Source: Streptomyces sp. NBC_01463 (GTDB taxonomy: Bacteria; Actinomycetota; Actinomycetes; Streptomycetales; Streptomycetaceae). Taken from it: DNA of 64,000 bases. Below are positions 7,314-16,878 of the stretch, piece by piece. The notes beneath the pieces were generated by a model. That model was not told where the DNA came from. It was given only the letters and a program-made list of their open reading frames with translations, and ran no database searches. The position numbers and the translations under genes are program-made. The stretch is from assembly GCA_036227345.1 (NCBI GenBank), contig CP109468.1, positions 5,084,001-5,148,000 on the forward strand. Reading direction: 5' to 3'. Positions within the stretch are counted from its first letter, which is position 1. Each line of letters starts with the position of its first letter.

Positions 7314-8819
7314 CTACCGCGTCACCGGAGTCAGGGCGGCGGCCTGCGTGGTCCCGGACGTGTCCACCTGGAGGATCGCGTCCCGGGTCGTGCGCGCGAT
7401 CGCGGCGGCGGTGTCGCGGTCCAGTCCGGCCTTGTTCAGGACGATGGTGCCGGAGCTGCCCCGGTCGAGCCAGGTGCAGGCGGTGTGCGCGCCCTTGTCC
7501 TCGGCGTCGGTGGCGTACGCGGCGCAGCGCAGCCGGCCGCCGTGTGCGCCCGGGGGAGCGTCCCAGACGTCGTTGATCGTCGATTCGGAGCGGGAGAGGC
7601 CCTGTTCGTACGCACGGACCGCGTCCGTCGGGGTGTTGTGGTAATCGCCGGTCGCTCCGAAGACGAAGGCGAGGGGCTCGGCGCTGCTCGCCGCCATCTG
7701 CTGGGCGGTTCCGTAGACGTAGATGAACGTGCCGGGTCCGAAGTCGTCCGGGATGACCGTGACCGTGTCCGGTTCGGCGTCGGCACCGTCCCCGCCCGGC
7801 GGCGTGGAGAGCAGCGGAGCGCCGAGGAGGGTGTCCGGTGCCGTGGCCGTGTAGTGCGGGTAGTCGGTGTTCTCCGGGGGTGTCCACAGCAGGGGCGACG
7901 CGGCCGAGCAGACCACGATGACCAGGACCGCCAGGTTCACGACGAGTTCGCGGGAGCTGAAGGCGGGCGGCGGTGGCAGCGGGCTGTCCGGCAGTTCCGC
8001 CCCGTCCGGGGGTGTGAGCAGGCGGGCCAGGCCGCGGGCACGGGCGTGCCGTTCCAGCCGCCGGAGCATCGCGCCCGGCACGAAGAGCAGGACGGCGATC
8101 AGTGCCACCCAGGCCGGCAGATGGTACGCGGCCCGGCTGGCCGTGAGGGTCGCGGCGAGCACCGCCACGGTGAGCAGGGTGGGGAGCGGGGCGCGTACGT
8201 GGGCCAGGAGCAGTCGGCGGCCGGGGCGTTCGAGCGCCGCGAGGGTCTCGGCGAGGATCGCCAGGCGCCGGTCGTAGGGGCGCCGGACGGCCTGCTCGCC
8301 GGCCAGCCAGGCGGCGTCGGCGAGGTCGGGCGCGGCGGCCAGGGCGGCGCGGACGTCATGGCGCTGGATGTGGGCGATGACCGCGGGCGCCGGGTTGCCG
8401 GCGTCCGGGAGGACCAGGATCTCGCCGCGGGCGTGCCGGCCCACGTGCAGCGCCTGGGGTGAGTCGGGGGCCAGTTCGATGATCCGGTTCGCCAGCACGG
8501 GGCCCCGGGCGTGGCGGCCGGGGTGGTCGAGCGGGTCGGATGCGAGGCAGAGCTCGGCGTACGCGGAGAGCAGACCCAGGTCGTCGGGGAAGGCCTCCAG
8601 GCCCTGGCGGTAGACGCGTTCGGCCTCGTCGTCGTGGTCGTCCTCGTCCTCGACGACATGGGCGCGGCCCAGCAGCAGGCAGAGCGCCGGATCGGGGCCG
8701 TACCGCTCCAGCGCGGCGGCCGCGTGCGCCCGGGCGTCGGCGGGTCTTCCGCCGTTGAGGGCGGCCTGAGCCGCCGCCGTCGCCGCTGCGGGCGACGTGT
8801 CTTCCTCGGTGTCCTGCAT
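7314..8819 (-). CDS. TPR-like membrane protein of unknown function
   Basis: The 501-residue protein has an Ala-rich N-terminal helical region (residues ~10-125) with TPR-like spacing (ALCLLLGRAH, AERVYRQGLEAFPDDLGLLSAYAELCLA). A central membrane region follows, with two spans around residues 210-250 and one near 293-313. The C-terminal domain of ~180 residues probably lies outside the membrane and contains two cysteines (RLRCAAYA, HTACTW). The C-terminal sequence reads like a secreted stress or sensor domain, but I do not recognise a family. It is a single-gene unit between the HTH gene and a DUF4190 gene. Confidence 0.75.
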   Translation of the reverse strand: MQDTEEDTSPAAATAAAQAALNGGRPADARAHAAAALERYGPDPALCLLLGRAHVVEDEDDHDDEAERVYRQGLEAFPDDLGLLSAYAELCLASDPLDHPGRHARGPVLANRIIELAPDSPQALHVGRHARGEILVLPDAGNPAPAVIAHIQRHDVRAALAAAPDLADAAWLAGEQAVRRPYDRRLAILAETLAALERPGRRLLLAHVRAPLPTLLTVAVLAATLTASRAAYHLPAWVALIAVLLFVPGAMLRRLERHARARGLARLLTPPDGAELPDSPLPPPPAFSSRELVVNLAVLVIVVCSAASPLLWTPPENTDYPHYTATAPDTLLGAPLLSTPPGGDGADAEPDTVTVIPDDFGPGTFIYVYGTAQQMAASSAEPLAFVFGATGDYHNTPTDAVRAYEQGLSRSESTINDVWDAPPGAHGGRLRCAAYATDAEDKGAHTACTWLDRGSSGTIVLNKAGLDRDTAAAIARTTRDAILQVDTSGTTQAAALTPVTR

Positions 8820-8947
8820 GAGATCCCCACCCCTGGTGACGCGGCCGACGAGAGATCGGCCGCGTCACTATCGCCTGCCGGCCGACGGCCGGTCAATGGC
8901 TGTTGGGGGAAGGTTCGCAGGTCGGGCGGGGTGCGGGGCCGGTGGCG

Positions 8948-9235
8948 TCAGCCGCCGACGTACCAGCTGAACCCGCCGTTGCTGGCCGCGATGATGAGCA
9001 CGACGACGATCAGCAGGTCGATGACACCGAGCACCAGGCCGGCCTTGGCCATGCCGGTGCCGCCCCTCGCGGCCTGCTGGCGCAGGGCCACGACGCCGAG
9101 CACGATGGCCACCGGGCCGAGGATGATGCCGAAGAAGAGCAGACCGATGATGCCGCAGATCAGGCTCGCCACCGCGAAGCCATTGGTGCCGGACCGGGCG
9201 GCGGGGGCGGAGTACGAACTGTTGTCATGCGTCAT
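8948..9235 (-). CDS. DUF4190 small membrane protein
   Basis: The 95-residue protein has a short polar N-terminus and two hydrophobic spans: FAVASLICGIIGLLFFGIIL, then a Gly/Ala-rich turn containing RQQAARGGTGMAKAGLVLG, then a C-terminal span. This is the DUF4190 pattern: two helices and a conserved Gly-rich loop. Such proteins are frequent in actinomycetes and have no established function. It probably forms its own transcript. Confidence 0.85.
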   Translation of the reverse strand: MTHDNSSYSAPAARSGTNGFAVASLICGIIGLLFFGIILGPVAIVLGVVALRQQAARGGTGMAKAGLVLGVIDLLIVVVLIIAASNGGFSWYVGG

Positions 9236-9339
9236 TGCACTCTCCCGTTGAATTGTCGGTTCGGTGCTGGAATTCTCTTGTGCCCGTCATGAGTTGAGAC
9301 ATGCGGTCGAGTGGAATCCGCGACGCAATTCCGATGCGG

Positions 9340-9759
9340 TCAGCGAGCCAGCACGGCAAGAATGATCTTTCCTTCGTTGCCGAGCGGACGGACGGTGACC
9401 CGGTGGGCCAGCCGCAGGATCATCGGCCAGCCGAAGCCGCCCGTCCGGCCGGTCATGTCCGGGACGCGGGACTGCGGATGTGCGGGGCTCGGGTCGGCGA
9501 CCCGGACGTGCAGTGCGCCGTTGTCCGCCTTGAAGGAGAGGGCGGTGACGGAACCGGCGTGCTGGATCGCGTTCGTGACCAGCTCCGACGAGAGAAGCAG
9601 CAGGTTCTGGATCGCGCGGGCCGACGGCGCGGGGTTGAGCTGCGCGACGAAGGCGGTGGCGGCCGCGCGTGCTTCTGCCGCCCGGCGGGGTGGGGCCGAG
9701 TACTGCGCGATTTCCCTTCCGGCGACGGAATGGGGAGCGGCGGCGCATTGGTCGGTCAT
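9340..9759 (-). CDS. RsbW-like ATP-binding protein (HATPase_c)
   Basis: The 139-residue protein is a stand-alone GHKL ATPase domain. It shows the N box (SSELVTNAIQHAG), the G1 box (VRVADPSP) and the G2 box (RTGGFGWPMI). Streptomycetes encode dozens of such anti-sigma-factor-like kinases or AbaA-type regulators, often near DUF397/DUF5753 genes, as here about 2 kb away. Its partner sigma factor or anti-anti-sigma factor is not adjacent. The ATG at 9759 has a GGGGTGA ribosome site five bases upstream; longer reading frames upstream are artefactual. Confidence 0.88.
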   Translation of the reverse strand: MTDQCAAAPHSVAGREIAQYSAPPRRAAEARAAATAFVAQLNPAPSARAIQNLLLLSSELVTNAIQHAGSVTALSFKADNGALHVRVADPSPAHPQSRVPDMTGRTGGFGWPMILRLAHRVTVRPLGNEGKIILAVLAR

Positions 9760-9958
9760 TTTTCTCACCCCGTGTGTCGTGAGTGGAGGCTGGTACCACC
9801 TCCGTGTACCCGGGGCATTGCGGTGTATCCGGAATTCTCTGCGCGGATGGGACGGGAGAGGAACAGGGGGAGTAACACGGGGGGTGAGGAATGCGTGCGC
9901 CGCCGGTTTCCGGGCAGGTGTGCCTGACACACGTGATCCGCTGCGAAGGGAAGTCACC

Positions 9959-10387
9959 ATGAACGAGTCCGTCGAACTCGCGCCGGACTCGACCGCGGTC
10001 GTGATCGAGCCCGTGCCCGATCTCCAGCTCCAGCTGCTGATCCAGCTCCTCGACAGGGAGATGCGCTCCGGGCTCCCGCTCACCCTCACCGTGCCGGCCG
10101 GAGTGCTGCACGGTGACGTGATCGGCCACGAGGCGTGGAAGGCCGACTGGGCCAGGAGCCTGCGCCAGGTCGAGGGGGAGGGCGCCAACCTCATCGCGGA
10201 GTTTCCCGAGACGGTGGACCAGGGGATCAACGAGCTGCGGGCCGAGGAGGACGTGCGGCAGCTGCCGCGCTGGATCCATCTGCGGGACGCCACGCTCGTC
10301 TTCGGAGGTACGGCCCCGCTCCGGCTGCCCCTGTGGCGCGGCCGGCTGGCGGACGTCTCCGGGTGGGCTCTGGGCCGGCCCGAGTAG
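9959..10387 (+). CDS. GvpU-like accessory protein, orphan
   Basis: The 142-residue protein matches the general pattern of gas-vesicle accessory GvpU proteins. An N-terminal helix precedes SGLPLTLTVPAGVLHGDVI, and the C-terminal end is WIHLRDATLVF ... LWRGRLADVSGWALG, close to the family's IHLR and WRGRL-VDGFSLG ending. It starts at an ATG behind GAAGGGAAG. No GvpA shell protein or other gvp gene is in the window, so its role may be outside gas vesicles. The assignment is from remembered family patterns and should be searched. Confidence 0.65.
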   Translation: MNESVELAPDSTAVVIEPVPDLQLQLLIQLLDREMRSGLPLTLTVPAGVLHGDVIGHEAWKADWARSLRQVEGEGANLIAEFPETVDQGINELRAEEDVRQLPRWIHLRDATLVFGGTAPLRLPLWRGRLADVSGWALGRPE

Positions 10388-10399
10388 CCGCCGGCGCGA

Positions 10400-10445
10400 A
10401 GAGGGCGGGGCCCGGCACACTTCCGTGTGCCGGGCCCCGCCCTCT
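10400..10445. terminator. Strong bidirectional terminator (GvpU-like gene / argS)
   Basis: A perfect 21-bp inverted repeat (10400-10420 with 10425-10445, loop TTCC) fills the gap between convergent stops. Confidence 0.9.
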
Positions 10446-10466
10446 GTCTGCCGGTGCGCGAGGTGA

Positions 10467-12248
10467 TCAGAGGCGCTCGGGGGTCCTGATGCCGAGCAGT
10501 GCCATCCCCTGGTGCAGGGTGCGGGCGGTGAGCTCGACGAGGAAGAGCCGGTTCTCGACGACCTCGGCCGGGTTCTCGTCGCTCAGGACCTGGCACTGGT
10601 CGTAGAACGTGGTGAGGTGCGAGGCGAGCTGGTAGAGGTACGCGGCCAGCTTGTGCGGCTCGTAGCCCGCCGCCACCTCGGACAGCACCTCGCCGAACTG
10701 GTCCAGGTGCAGACCGAGCGCCCGCTCGGCCGGGGCCAGCTCCAGCTCCGGGTGCGCGGCTGGCTTCGCGTCGCCCGCCTTGCGCAGGATCGACCGGATC
10801 CGCGCGTACGCGTACTGCAGGTACACCGACGTGTCGCCGTGCAGCGACACCATCTGGTCCAGGTCGAACTTGTAGTCGCGCACGGCGGAGGTCGACAGGT
10901 CCGCGTACTTCACGGCGCCGATGCCGACGTACCGGCCGTTCTCGACGATCTCGTCCTCGGACAGGCCGATCTTCCCGGCCTTCTCCCGGACCACGGCCGT
11001 CGCCCGCTCGACCGCCTCGTCCAGCAGGTCCTCAAGCCGGATGGTGACACCCTCACGGGTCTTGAACGGCTTGCCGTCCTTGCCGAGCACCGTGCCGAAG
11101 GCGAGCTGGTGCGCCTTGACGTCCTCGTTCAGCCAGCCGGCCCGGCGGGCCGTCTCGAAGACCATCCTGAAGTGCAGGGACTGCCGCGCGTCCACCACGT
11201 ACAGCAGGGTGTCCGCCTTGAGGTTCTGCACCCGGTCGCGGATCGCGGAGAGGTCGGTCGCCGCGTAGCCGTAACCGCCGTTCGTCTTCTTGACGATCAG
11301 CGGGGTCGGGTTGCCGTCCGGGCCCTTCACGTCGTCGAAGAAGACGCACAGCGCACCCTCGGAGCGGACCGCGACGCCCGTCTCCTCCAGGATCCGGCAG
11401 GTCTCCTCCAGCATGTCGTTGTAGCCGGACTCGCCGACGATGTCGGGGTCGCTGATCTCCATGTCGAGCTTGTCGAAGACCGAGTAGAAGTAGATCTTCG
11501 ACTCGTCGACGAACCGCTGCCACATGGCGAGCGTCTCCGGCTCACCGGCCTGGAGCGCGACCACCCGGTCCCGCGAGCGGGCCTTGAACTCCTCGTCGGA
11601 GTCGAACAGCACCCGCGAGGCCTTGTAGAGCCGGTTCAGCGACGACATGGCGGCCTCGCCGTCGGCCTGGTCGCCCTCGCCGCCCTGGTGGTCCAGCTCG
11701 TCCGGGTGCTCGATCAGGTACTGGATGAGCATGCCGAACTGGGTGCCCCAGTCGCCGATGTGGTGCCGCCGGACGACGGACTCACCGGTGAACTCCAGGA
11801 TCCGCACCATCGCGTCACCGATCACGGCGGACCGCAGGTGACCGACGTGCATCTCCTTGGCCACGTTCGGCTGGGCGTAGTCGATGACGGTGGTGCCGGC
11901 GGCGCTGTCGTGCGGCACGCCGAGCCGGCCGCTCGCGTCCGCCGCACGGGCGGCGAGCGTCTCGACGATCGACCTGTCCGAGAGCGTGATGTTCAGGAAG
12001 CCGGGCCCGGAGACCTCGATGTCCTTGATCAGGTCCGTCGCCGGGAGGGCGCCGGTCACCTGGGCGGCCAGCTCGCGCGGGTTGCCCTTGAGCTTCTTCG
12101 CGAGCGCCAGGATGCCGTTGGCCTGGAAGTCGGCCCGGTCGCTTCGGCGCAGCAGCGGGTCCGCGGTACCGGCATCCGGCAGGGCTGCCGTCAGGGCGTC
12201 CGCCAGCTGCTGCTGGAGCGTGGAAGCGAGGGAATTGACCGAGGCCAT
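10467..12248 (-). CDS. argS: Arginyl-tRNA synthetase
   Basis: The 593-residue class I synthetase charges tRNA-Arg. The HIGH motif appears as HVGH within [13 protein letters not shown] (residues ~134-146). The KMSKS region is the degenerate GKPFKTREG expected in bacterial ArgRS (~390). The C-terminal anticodon-binding domain is present through the terminal [11 protein letters not shown] placed the start at the ATG at 12248 (MASVNSLA); the frame continues upstream but without family similarity. It is transcribed divergently from lysS, so the 143-base spacer must hold both promoters. Confidence 0.97.
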   Translation of the reverse strand: MASVNSLASTLQQQLADALTAALPDAGTADPLLRRSDRADFQANGILALAKKLKGNPRELAAQVTGALPATDLIKDIEVSGPGFLNITLSDRSIVETLAARAADASGRLGVPHDSAAGTTVIDYAQPNVAKEMHVGHLRSAVIGDAMVRILEFTGESVVRRHHIGDWGTQFGMLIQYLIEHPDELDHQGGEGDQADGEAAMSSLNRLYKASRVLFDSDEEFKARSRDRVVALQAGEPETLAMWQRFVDESKIYFYSVFDKLDMEISDPDIVGESGYNDMLEETCRILEETGVAVRSEGALCVFFDDVKGPDGNPTPLIVKKTNGGYGYAATDLSAIRDRVQNLKADTLLYVVDARQSLHFRMVFETARRAGWLNEDVKAHQLAFGTVLGKDGKPFKTREGVTIRLEDLLDEAVERATAVVREKAGKIGLSEDEIVENGRYVGIGAVKYADLSTSAVRDYKFDLDQMVSLHGDTSVYLQYAYARIRSILRKAGDAKPAAHPELELAPAERALGLHLDQFGEVLSEVAAGYEPHKLAAYLYQLASHLTTFYDQCQVLSDENPAEVVENRLFLVELTARTLHQGMALLGIRTPERL

Positions 12249-12391
12249 CAGCTGGCTGCCGTTTCCGTAGGAGTACAGGGGATGACGCCAAGTATCCCAC
12301 GGGGCGTAAAGCCGTTTTCGCGCTGTGGGTGGTACCTGGGAGAATGGCCTCTGCCCCAATGAGTCCTACAAGAGAGAAGGACGTGCCGACC

Positions 12392-14137
12392 GTGGCTCAG
12401 AGTCAGAGCACTACCGAGACCGACTGGGTCTCCCGCTTCGCGGACGAGGTCATCGCCGAATCGGAGCGTCGTGCGCCTGGCAAACCGGTCGTCGTCGCGT
12501 CCGGCCTCTCCCCGTCGGGACCGATCCACCTGGGCAACCTCCGCGAGGTCATGACCCCGCACCTGGTCGCCGACGAGGTGCGCCGGCGCGGGCACACCGT
12601 CCGGCACCTGATCTCGTGGGACGACTACGACCGCTTCCGCAAGGTGCCGAACGGGGTCGAGGGCGTGGACGCGTCCTGGGCCGAGCACATCGGCAAGCCG
12701 CTGACCTCGGTGCCCGCCCCGGCCGGATCCGCGTACCCGAACTGGGCCGAGCACTTCAAGGCCGCCATGACGGCGTCCCTGGACGAGCTCGGCGTCGAGT
12801 ACGACGGAATCAGCCAGACGGAGCAGTACCTGGCGGGCACGTACCGCGAGCAGATCCTGCACGCGATGCGCCACCGCGCCGACATCGACGCCGTCCTGGA
12901 CCGCTACCGGACCAAGAAGGACCCGGCGGCCGGCGGCGGCAAGAAGCCGCAGCAGAAGAAGGTCGACGAGGCGGAGCTCGAGGCCGAGGCGGGCTCCGGC
13001 GCGGCGAACGAGGACGACGGCAGCGGCGGCTCGGCCGGCTACTTCCCGTACAAGCCCTACTGCGGCAACTGCGAGAAGGACCTGACGACGGTCACGTCGT
13101 ACGACGACGAGAGCACCGAGCTGAACTACACCTGCTCGGACTGCGGCTTCGCCGAGACGGTCCGGCTCAAGGAGTTCAACCGCGGCAAGCTGGTCTGGAA
13201 GGTCGACTGGCCGATGCGCTGGGCCTACGAGGGCGTGATCTTCGAACCGAGCGGGGTGGACCACTCCTCGCCCGGGTCGTCGTTCGTCGTCGGCGGCCAG
13301 ATCGTCCGCGAGATCTTCGACGGAGTGCAGCCGATCGGCCCGATGTACGCCTTCGTCGGCATCTCCGGCATGGCGAAGATGTCCTCCTCCAAGGGCGGCG
13401 TGCCGACCCCGGCCGACGCGCTCAAGATCATGGAGGCGCCGCTGCTGCGCTGGCTGTACGCGCGCCGCAGGCCCAACCAGTCCTTCAAGATCGCCTTCGA
13501 CCAGGAGATCCAGCGGCTCTACGACGAGTGGGACTCGCTGGAGCGCAAGGTCGCCGACGGCTCCGTGCTGCCGGCCGACGCCGCCGCGCACTCCCGGGCG
13601 ACCGGGACGGCCGCCGGTGAGCTGCCGCGCACCCCGCGCCCGCTGCCGTACCGCACCCTCGCCTCGGTCGCCGACATCACCGCCGGAGCCGAGGACCAGA
13701 CGCTGCGCATCCTCAGCGAGCTCGACCCGTCGAGCCCGCTGACCTCGCTGGACGAGGTCAGGCCGCGGCTCGACCGGGCCGAGAACTGGATCACCACCCA
13801 GGTCCCGGCCGAGGCCCGCACCATCGTCCGCGACGAGCCGGACAAGGAACTCCTCGGCTCGCTGGACGAGCAGGGACGCGAGTCGCTGCGGCTGCTCCTG
13901 GAGGGCCTGGACACGCACTGGTCGCTCGACGGGCTGACCACGCTCGTCTACGGCGTGCCGAAGGTGCTGGCCGGTCTGGAGGCCGACGCCAAGCCGACGC
14001 CCGAGCTGAAGACGGCCCAGCGGTCGTTCTTCGCACTGCTGTACCGGCTGCTGGTCAGCCGGGACACCGGCCCGCGACTGCCCACGCTGCTGCTCGCGGT
14101 CGGGGCCGACCGGGTGCGCAGGCTGCTCGGCGCATGA
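12392..14137 (+). CDS. lysS: Lysyl-tRNA synthetase, class I (archaeal type)
   Basis: The 581-residue enzyme is the class I form of LysRS, known mainly from archaea and a minority of bacteria including streptomycetes. It has the HIGH-like HLGN in SGPIHLGNLRE (~44-54), two zinc-binding pairs (CGNCEKD ~224 and CSDCGF ~247) and the KMSKS-like KMSSSKG (~329). I prefer the GTG at 12392 (VAQSQSTTETDW), ten bases after AAGGA; ATG at 12359 and GTG at 12383 are in-frame alternatives. It is divergent from argS and followed by a strong terminator. Confidence 0.95.
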   Translation: MAQSQSTTETDWVSRFADEVIAESERRAPGKPVVVASGLSPSGPIHLGNLREVMTPHLVADEVRRRGHTVRHLISWDDYDRFRKVPNGVEGVDASWAEHIGKPLTSVPAPAGSAYPNWAEHFKAAMTASLDELGVEYDGISQTEQYLAGTYREQILHAMRHRADIDAVLDRYRTKKDPAAGGGKKPQQKKVDEAELEAEAGSGAANEDDGSGGSAGYFPYKPYCGNCEKDLTTVTSYDDESTELNYTCSDCGFAETVRLKEFNRGKLVWKVDWPMRWAYEGVIFEPSGVDHSSPGSSFVVGGQIVREIFDGVQPIGPMYAFVGISGMAKMSSSKGGVPTPADALKIMEAPLLRWLYARRRPNQSFKIAFDQEIQRLYDEWDSLERKVADGSVLPADAAAHSRATGTAAGELPRTPRPLPYRTLASVADITAGAEDQTLRILSELDPSSPLTSLDEVRPRLDRAENWITTQVPAEARTIVRDEPDKELLGSLDEQGRESLRLLLEGLDTHWSLDGLTTLVYGVPKVLAGLEADAKPTPELKTAQRSFFALLYRLLVSRDTGPRLPTLLLAVGADRVRRLLGA

Positions 14138-14153
14138 GTGTGTGAGTGAACGG

Positions 14154-14188
14154 GAAGGGCCGCTCCCCACGGTGGGGAGCGGCCCTTC
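14154..14188. terminator. Terminator between lysS and the convergent DUF2637 gene
   Basis: A 15-bp perfect stem (14154-14168 with 14174-14188) sits between convergent stops. Confidence 0.85.
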
Positions 14189-14227
14189 GCCGTACGCGCC
14201 GGGTGCCGCCGGCGCGGCCTCGCCGGC

Positions 14228-15640
14228 TCACGCGATGTGGTCGGCCTCCAGCTCCGCGTGGTAGCGGTTCTTGAAGCCCTGGATCAGCTGGCGGAGCAGG
14301 GCGGCGCTGCGCGGGTGCCGCACGTTGTGGCCGTCCGACAGGTGTATGTCGAGGACCTCGATGCTGGGGTACGTGCTGTGCTGCGTCACGAACGCGGCGA
14401 AGACCTCGTACGCGATCTCGCTGAACTCCGCGTCCTCCTGCGCCCACTCCTCGGCCCACTCGTCGGCGGCCTCGACGACGGGCTTCGGCTGCGGCTCCTG
14501 GACCGGGAACTGCTCCTGGACCGGAATCTGCGCCTGGGACTGCGCCTGCGCCTGGGGCTGTGCCGCGACGGCCTCGGCCGCCTCCGCGGTCGGCTGTTCC
14601 TGCCCGTTGCGGGGGCCGGGGACGGCGCCGATCGTGCCGACGTTGCCCAGCGGCCTGGTCCGGCCGCCCGGACCCGACGGGATCATGACCGGGGTGGGTT
14701 CGAGACCCTCGACGTACGTCGGGTTGTACGAACCCTCGTACGCCCCGTCCGGGACCTGCGCCGCGAACCACGGGCTCTCGTGCGAACCGGGGCCCTCGGC
14801 GGGCTGCGGGGCCTGCTGCTCCTCGGCCCACTCCCCGGGAATCGGCTCGGCGTACTGCTCCTGCCGGTGCGCGCCCACGAGCTCGGGCTGCGGGGCGGCC
14901 GGCTCCACGACGCCGGTCTGCGCGACGGCGGCCTGCGCGGGGGCCGGGGGCAGCAGAGCGGGTTCGATGCCCGCGGCGGCGAGTCCGGCGGGGCCGGTGT
15001 CGGCGAGCGGGACGCCGTACTTGGCGAGGCGGAGCGGCATCAGGGACTCGACGGGGGCCTTGCGGCGCCAGTTGCGGCCGAAGCGGGCCTGGAGGCGGGC
15101 CTGGTAGATCAGCCGGTCCTGTTCGAGCTTGATGACCTGCTCGTAGGAGCGCAGCTCCCACAGCTTCATCCGGCGCCACAGCCGGAACGTCGGCACGGGG
15201 GACAGGAGCCAGCGGGTGAGGCGGACCCCTTCCATGTGCTTGTCGGCCGTGATGTCGGCGATCCGGCCCACCGCGTGGCGGGCGGCCTCGACGGAGACGA
15301 CGAACAGCACCGGGATCACGGCGTGCATGCCGACCCCGAGCGGGTCGGGCCAGGCCGCCGCGCCGTTGAACGCGATCGTCGCCGCGGTCAGCAGCCAGGC
15401 CGTCTGGCGCAGCAGCGGGAACGGGATGCGCAGCCACGTCAGCAGCAGGTCCAGCGCGAGCAGGACGCAGATGCCGGCGTCGATGCCGATCGGGAAGACG
15501 AGCGAGAAGTTGCCGAAGCCCTTCTGCTGGGCGAGCTCGCGCACGGCGGCGTACGAGCCCGCGAAACCGATCGCTGCGATGAGCACCGCACCGGCGACCA
15601 CGAGCCCGATGAGTATCCGGTGCGTGCGTGTCAGCTGCAT
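14228..15640 (-). CDS. DUF2637 membrane protein with C-terminal winged-helix-like region
   Basis: The 470-residue protein begins with a DUF2637 membrane module: four hydrophobic segments in residues ~8-115, including LVVAGAVLIAAIGFAGSYAA and AVIPVLFVVSVEAARHAVGR. A basic cytoplasmic stretch follows, then a long Pro/Gln/Glu-rich linker with QAQAQSQAQ repeats. The last ~65 residues (VLDIHLSDGHNVRHPRSAAL onward) look like a compact helical, possibly DNA-binding, domain. DUF2637 proteins often belong to actinomycete conjugative elements (Spd/transfer proteins), but no integrase, Tra or replication gene is nearby. This copy sits in core chromosome next to lysS. The function is unknown. Confidence 0.82.
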   Translation of the reverse strand: MQLTRTHRILIGLVVAGAVLIAAIGFAGSYAAVRELAQQKGFGNFSLVFPIGIDAGICVLLALDLLLTWLRIPFPLLRQTAWLLTAATIAFNGAAAWPDPLGVGMHAVIPVLFVVSVEAARHAVGRIADITADKHMEGVRLTRWLLSPVPTFRLWRRMKLWELRSYEQVIKLEQDRLIYQARLQARFGRNWRRKAPVESLMPLRLAKYGVPLADTGPAGLAAAGIEPALLPPAPAQAAVAQTGVVEPAAPQPELVGAHRQEQYAEPIPGEWAEEQQAPQPAEGPGSHESPWFAAQVPDGAYEGSYNPTYVEGLEPTPVMIPSGPGGRTRPLGNVGTIGAVPGPRNGQEQPTAEAAEAVAAQPQAQAQSQAQIPVQEQFPVQEPQPKPVVEAADEWAEEWAQEDAEFSEIAYEVFAAFVTQHSTYPSIEVLDIHLSDGHNVRHPRSAALLRQLIQGFKNRYHAELEADHIA

Positions 15641-15760
15641 CGCGGCCACCCGCGACCCCTCCCCAATTCTTCGTCTCCGACGTCCGGTCCAGCGGGACGC
15701 CTTCGAGTTCTGGCGGGCACAGCCTGGCACATGCCGGCGCGGTCTGTTGCGCGGGGAGGG

Positions 15761-15796
15761 GCGAAGCCCGGTTCTCGGGTGAGAACCGGGCTTCGC
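15761..15796. terminator. Terminator of the DUF3558 lipoprotein gene
   Basis: A perfect 16-bp stem (15761-15776 with 15781-15796, loop GGGT) lies just downstream of the minus-strand DUF3558 gene and upstream of the DUF2637 gene. Confidence 0.85.
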
Positions 15797-15836
15797 AAGA
15801 CCGCTTGTGTGCTGGGGTGTTGGGGCTTCGCCGCCG

Positions 15837-16700
15837 TCAGCCGGAGGTCTTGGCGGTCGCCTTGCGGGTGGTCTTGGCGGTGGCCTTCGAGGAAGCCTTG
15901 GCGGGTGTCTTGCCCGCGTCCTTGTCCGAGTCGTCGTCCGCGGAACCGGCGGACTGGGACGGCTTCGGCGATCCGCTCGCCGTTCCGCCCCCGTTGGCGG
16001 CGGCGACCGCGGCGACGGCCTCCTTGGCGGCCTTCTCGGCGCCCTCCAGGACGTCGGAGCCCGAGGGGGTCTTGGCGCCCGCGTAGCCCGCACCGTTGTA
16101 GTTGAGGGTGACGACGACGTTGCCCGTACGGGCGACGACCGTCGCGTACTTGAAGTCCTCACCCGTCTTGGTGAGGTCGTACGTGATCTTGGTCGCCTGG
16201 TCGCCGATGGCGCTGACGGGTGCGGTCACGAGCTTCTTCGCGCCCTCGGCGGCCTGGGCCTTGGCGACCTGCTTCGTGAAGTCCTTCCCGGCGCGGTCGG
16301 CGCCGCTGCCCAGGGCCTGGTCCGAGCCGAAGCGGGTGAAGGAGACGTCGAGCCAGCGGTACTGGGAGCCCTTGACGCCGTTGTCGTCGAGGCCGTTCCA
16401 GGAGCAGCCGCCGCGGGCGGAGGCGTCACTGGTCTTGCCCCGGGTGCCGCTCTTGGTCTTGGCCGAGGGGACCAGGGACTTGACCGTCTTCGCGGTGATC
16501 GCCTTGCACGGGTCGGGCAGCTCGGCGAACTTCGCCGGCGCGACCGCCGCCTCCGTCTTCGTCGCGTCCGGTGCGGCGGACGAGGACGAGGCGTCGTCCT
16601 TCTTGCCGTCGGAGTCCGACGAGCAGCCGGCGACGACGAGCATCACCGGGACGGCGGCGCAGGCGAGTATGCGGGTGAGTCGCGGAGCTGATCGGTGCAT
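15837..16700 (-). CDS. DUF3558-family lipoprotein A
   Basis: The 287-residue precursor has a signal peptide ending in the lipobox VAGC (Cys ~24), a Ser/Asp/Lys-rich spacer and a DUF3558 domain beginning near ELPDPCKAITAKTVKSLVP. A conserved second Cys follows in ARGGCSWNGLD. The C-terminal tail is Lys/Ala/Thr-rich, resembling histone-like or wall-binding basic tails. A GAAGGA ribosome site precedes the ATG. DUF3558 lipoproteins are abundant in actinobacteria and include signalling accessory proteins such as LppA-like members; the role here is unknown. It lies downstream of a paralogue on the same strand. Confidence 0.85.
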   Translation of the reverse strand: MHRSAPRLTRILACAAVPVMLVVAGCSSDSDGKKDDASSSSAAPDATKTEAAVAPAKFAELPDPCKAITAKTVKSLVPSAKTKSGTRGKTSDASARGGCSWNGLDDNGVKGSQYRWLDVSFTRFGSDQALGSGADRAGKDFTKQVAKAQAAEGAKKLVTAPVSAIGDQATKITYDLTKTGEDFKYATVVARTGNVVVTLNYNGAGYAGAKTPSGSDVLEGAEKAAKEAVAAVAAANGGGTASGSPKPSQSAGSADDDSDKDAGKTPAKASSKATAKTTRKATAKTSG

Positions 16701-16878
16701 GGTTCCTTCACTCGGGTGGCCGTGGCGGTCGGGCTGCCGGACGGTCGGTGGGCGGACGGGTCGGTGGACGTGCGGGTGGTTCCGGAGGGCCACGGTACGA
16801 CGGACGGCCACCGGATGCCGCCTCGGCCGGGAGCCCCGCGGGGCGTCCGGCGACCCGCCGGGGCCGCCGGGAGCGGGG

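Noticed and set aside
10512..12362. 616-residue plus-strand frame opposite argS
   Set aside because: It is antisense to a clear ArgRS gene, its composition is Arg/Gly/Val-rich with no motif, and high G+C DNA commonly leaves such open frames.
14228..15640. Integrated conjugative element around the DUF2637 gene
   Set aside because: No integrase, Tra/FtsK-like, replication or tRNA attachment site is present; flanks are core genes.
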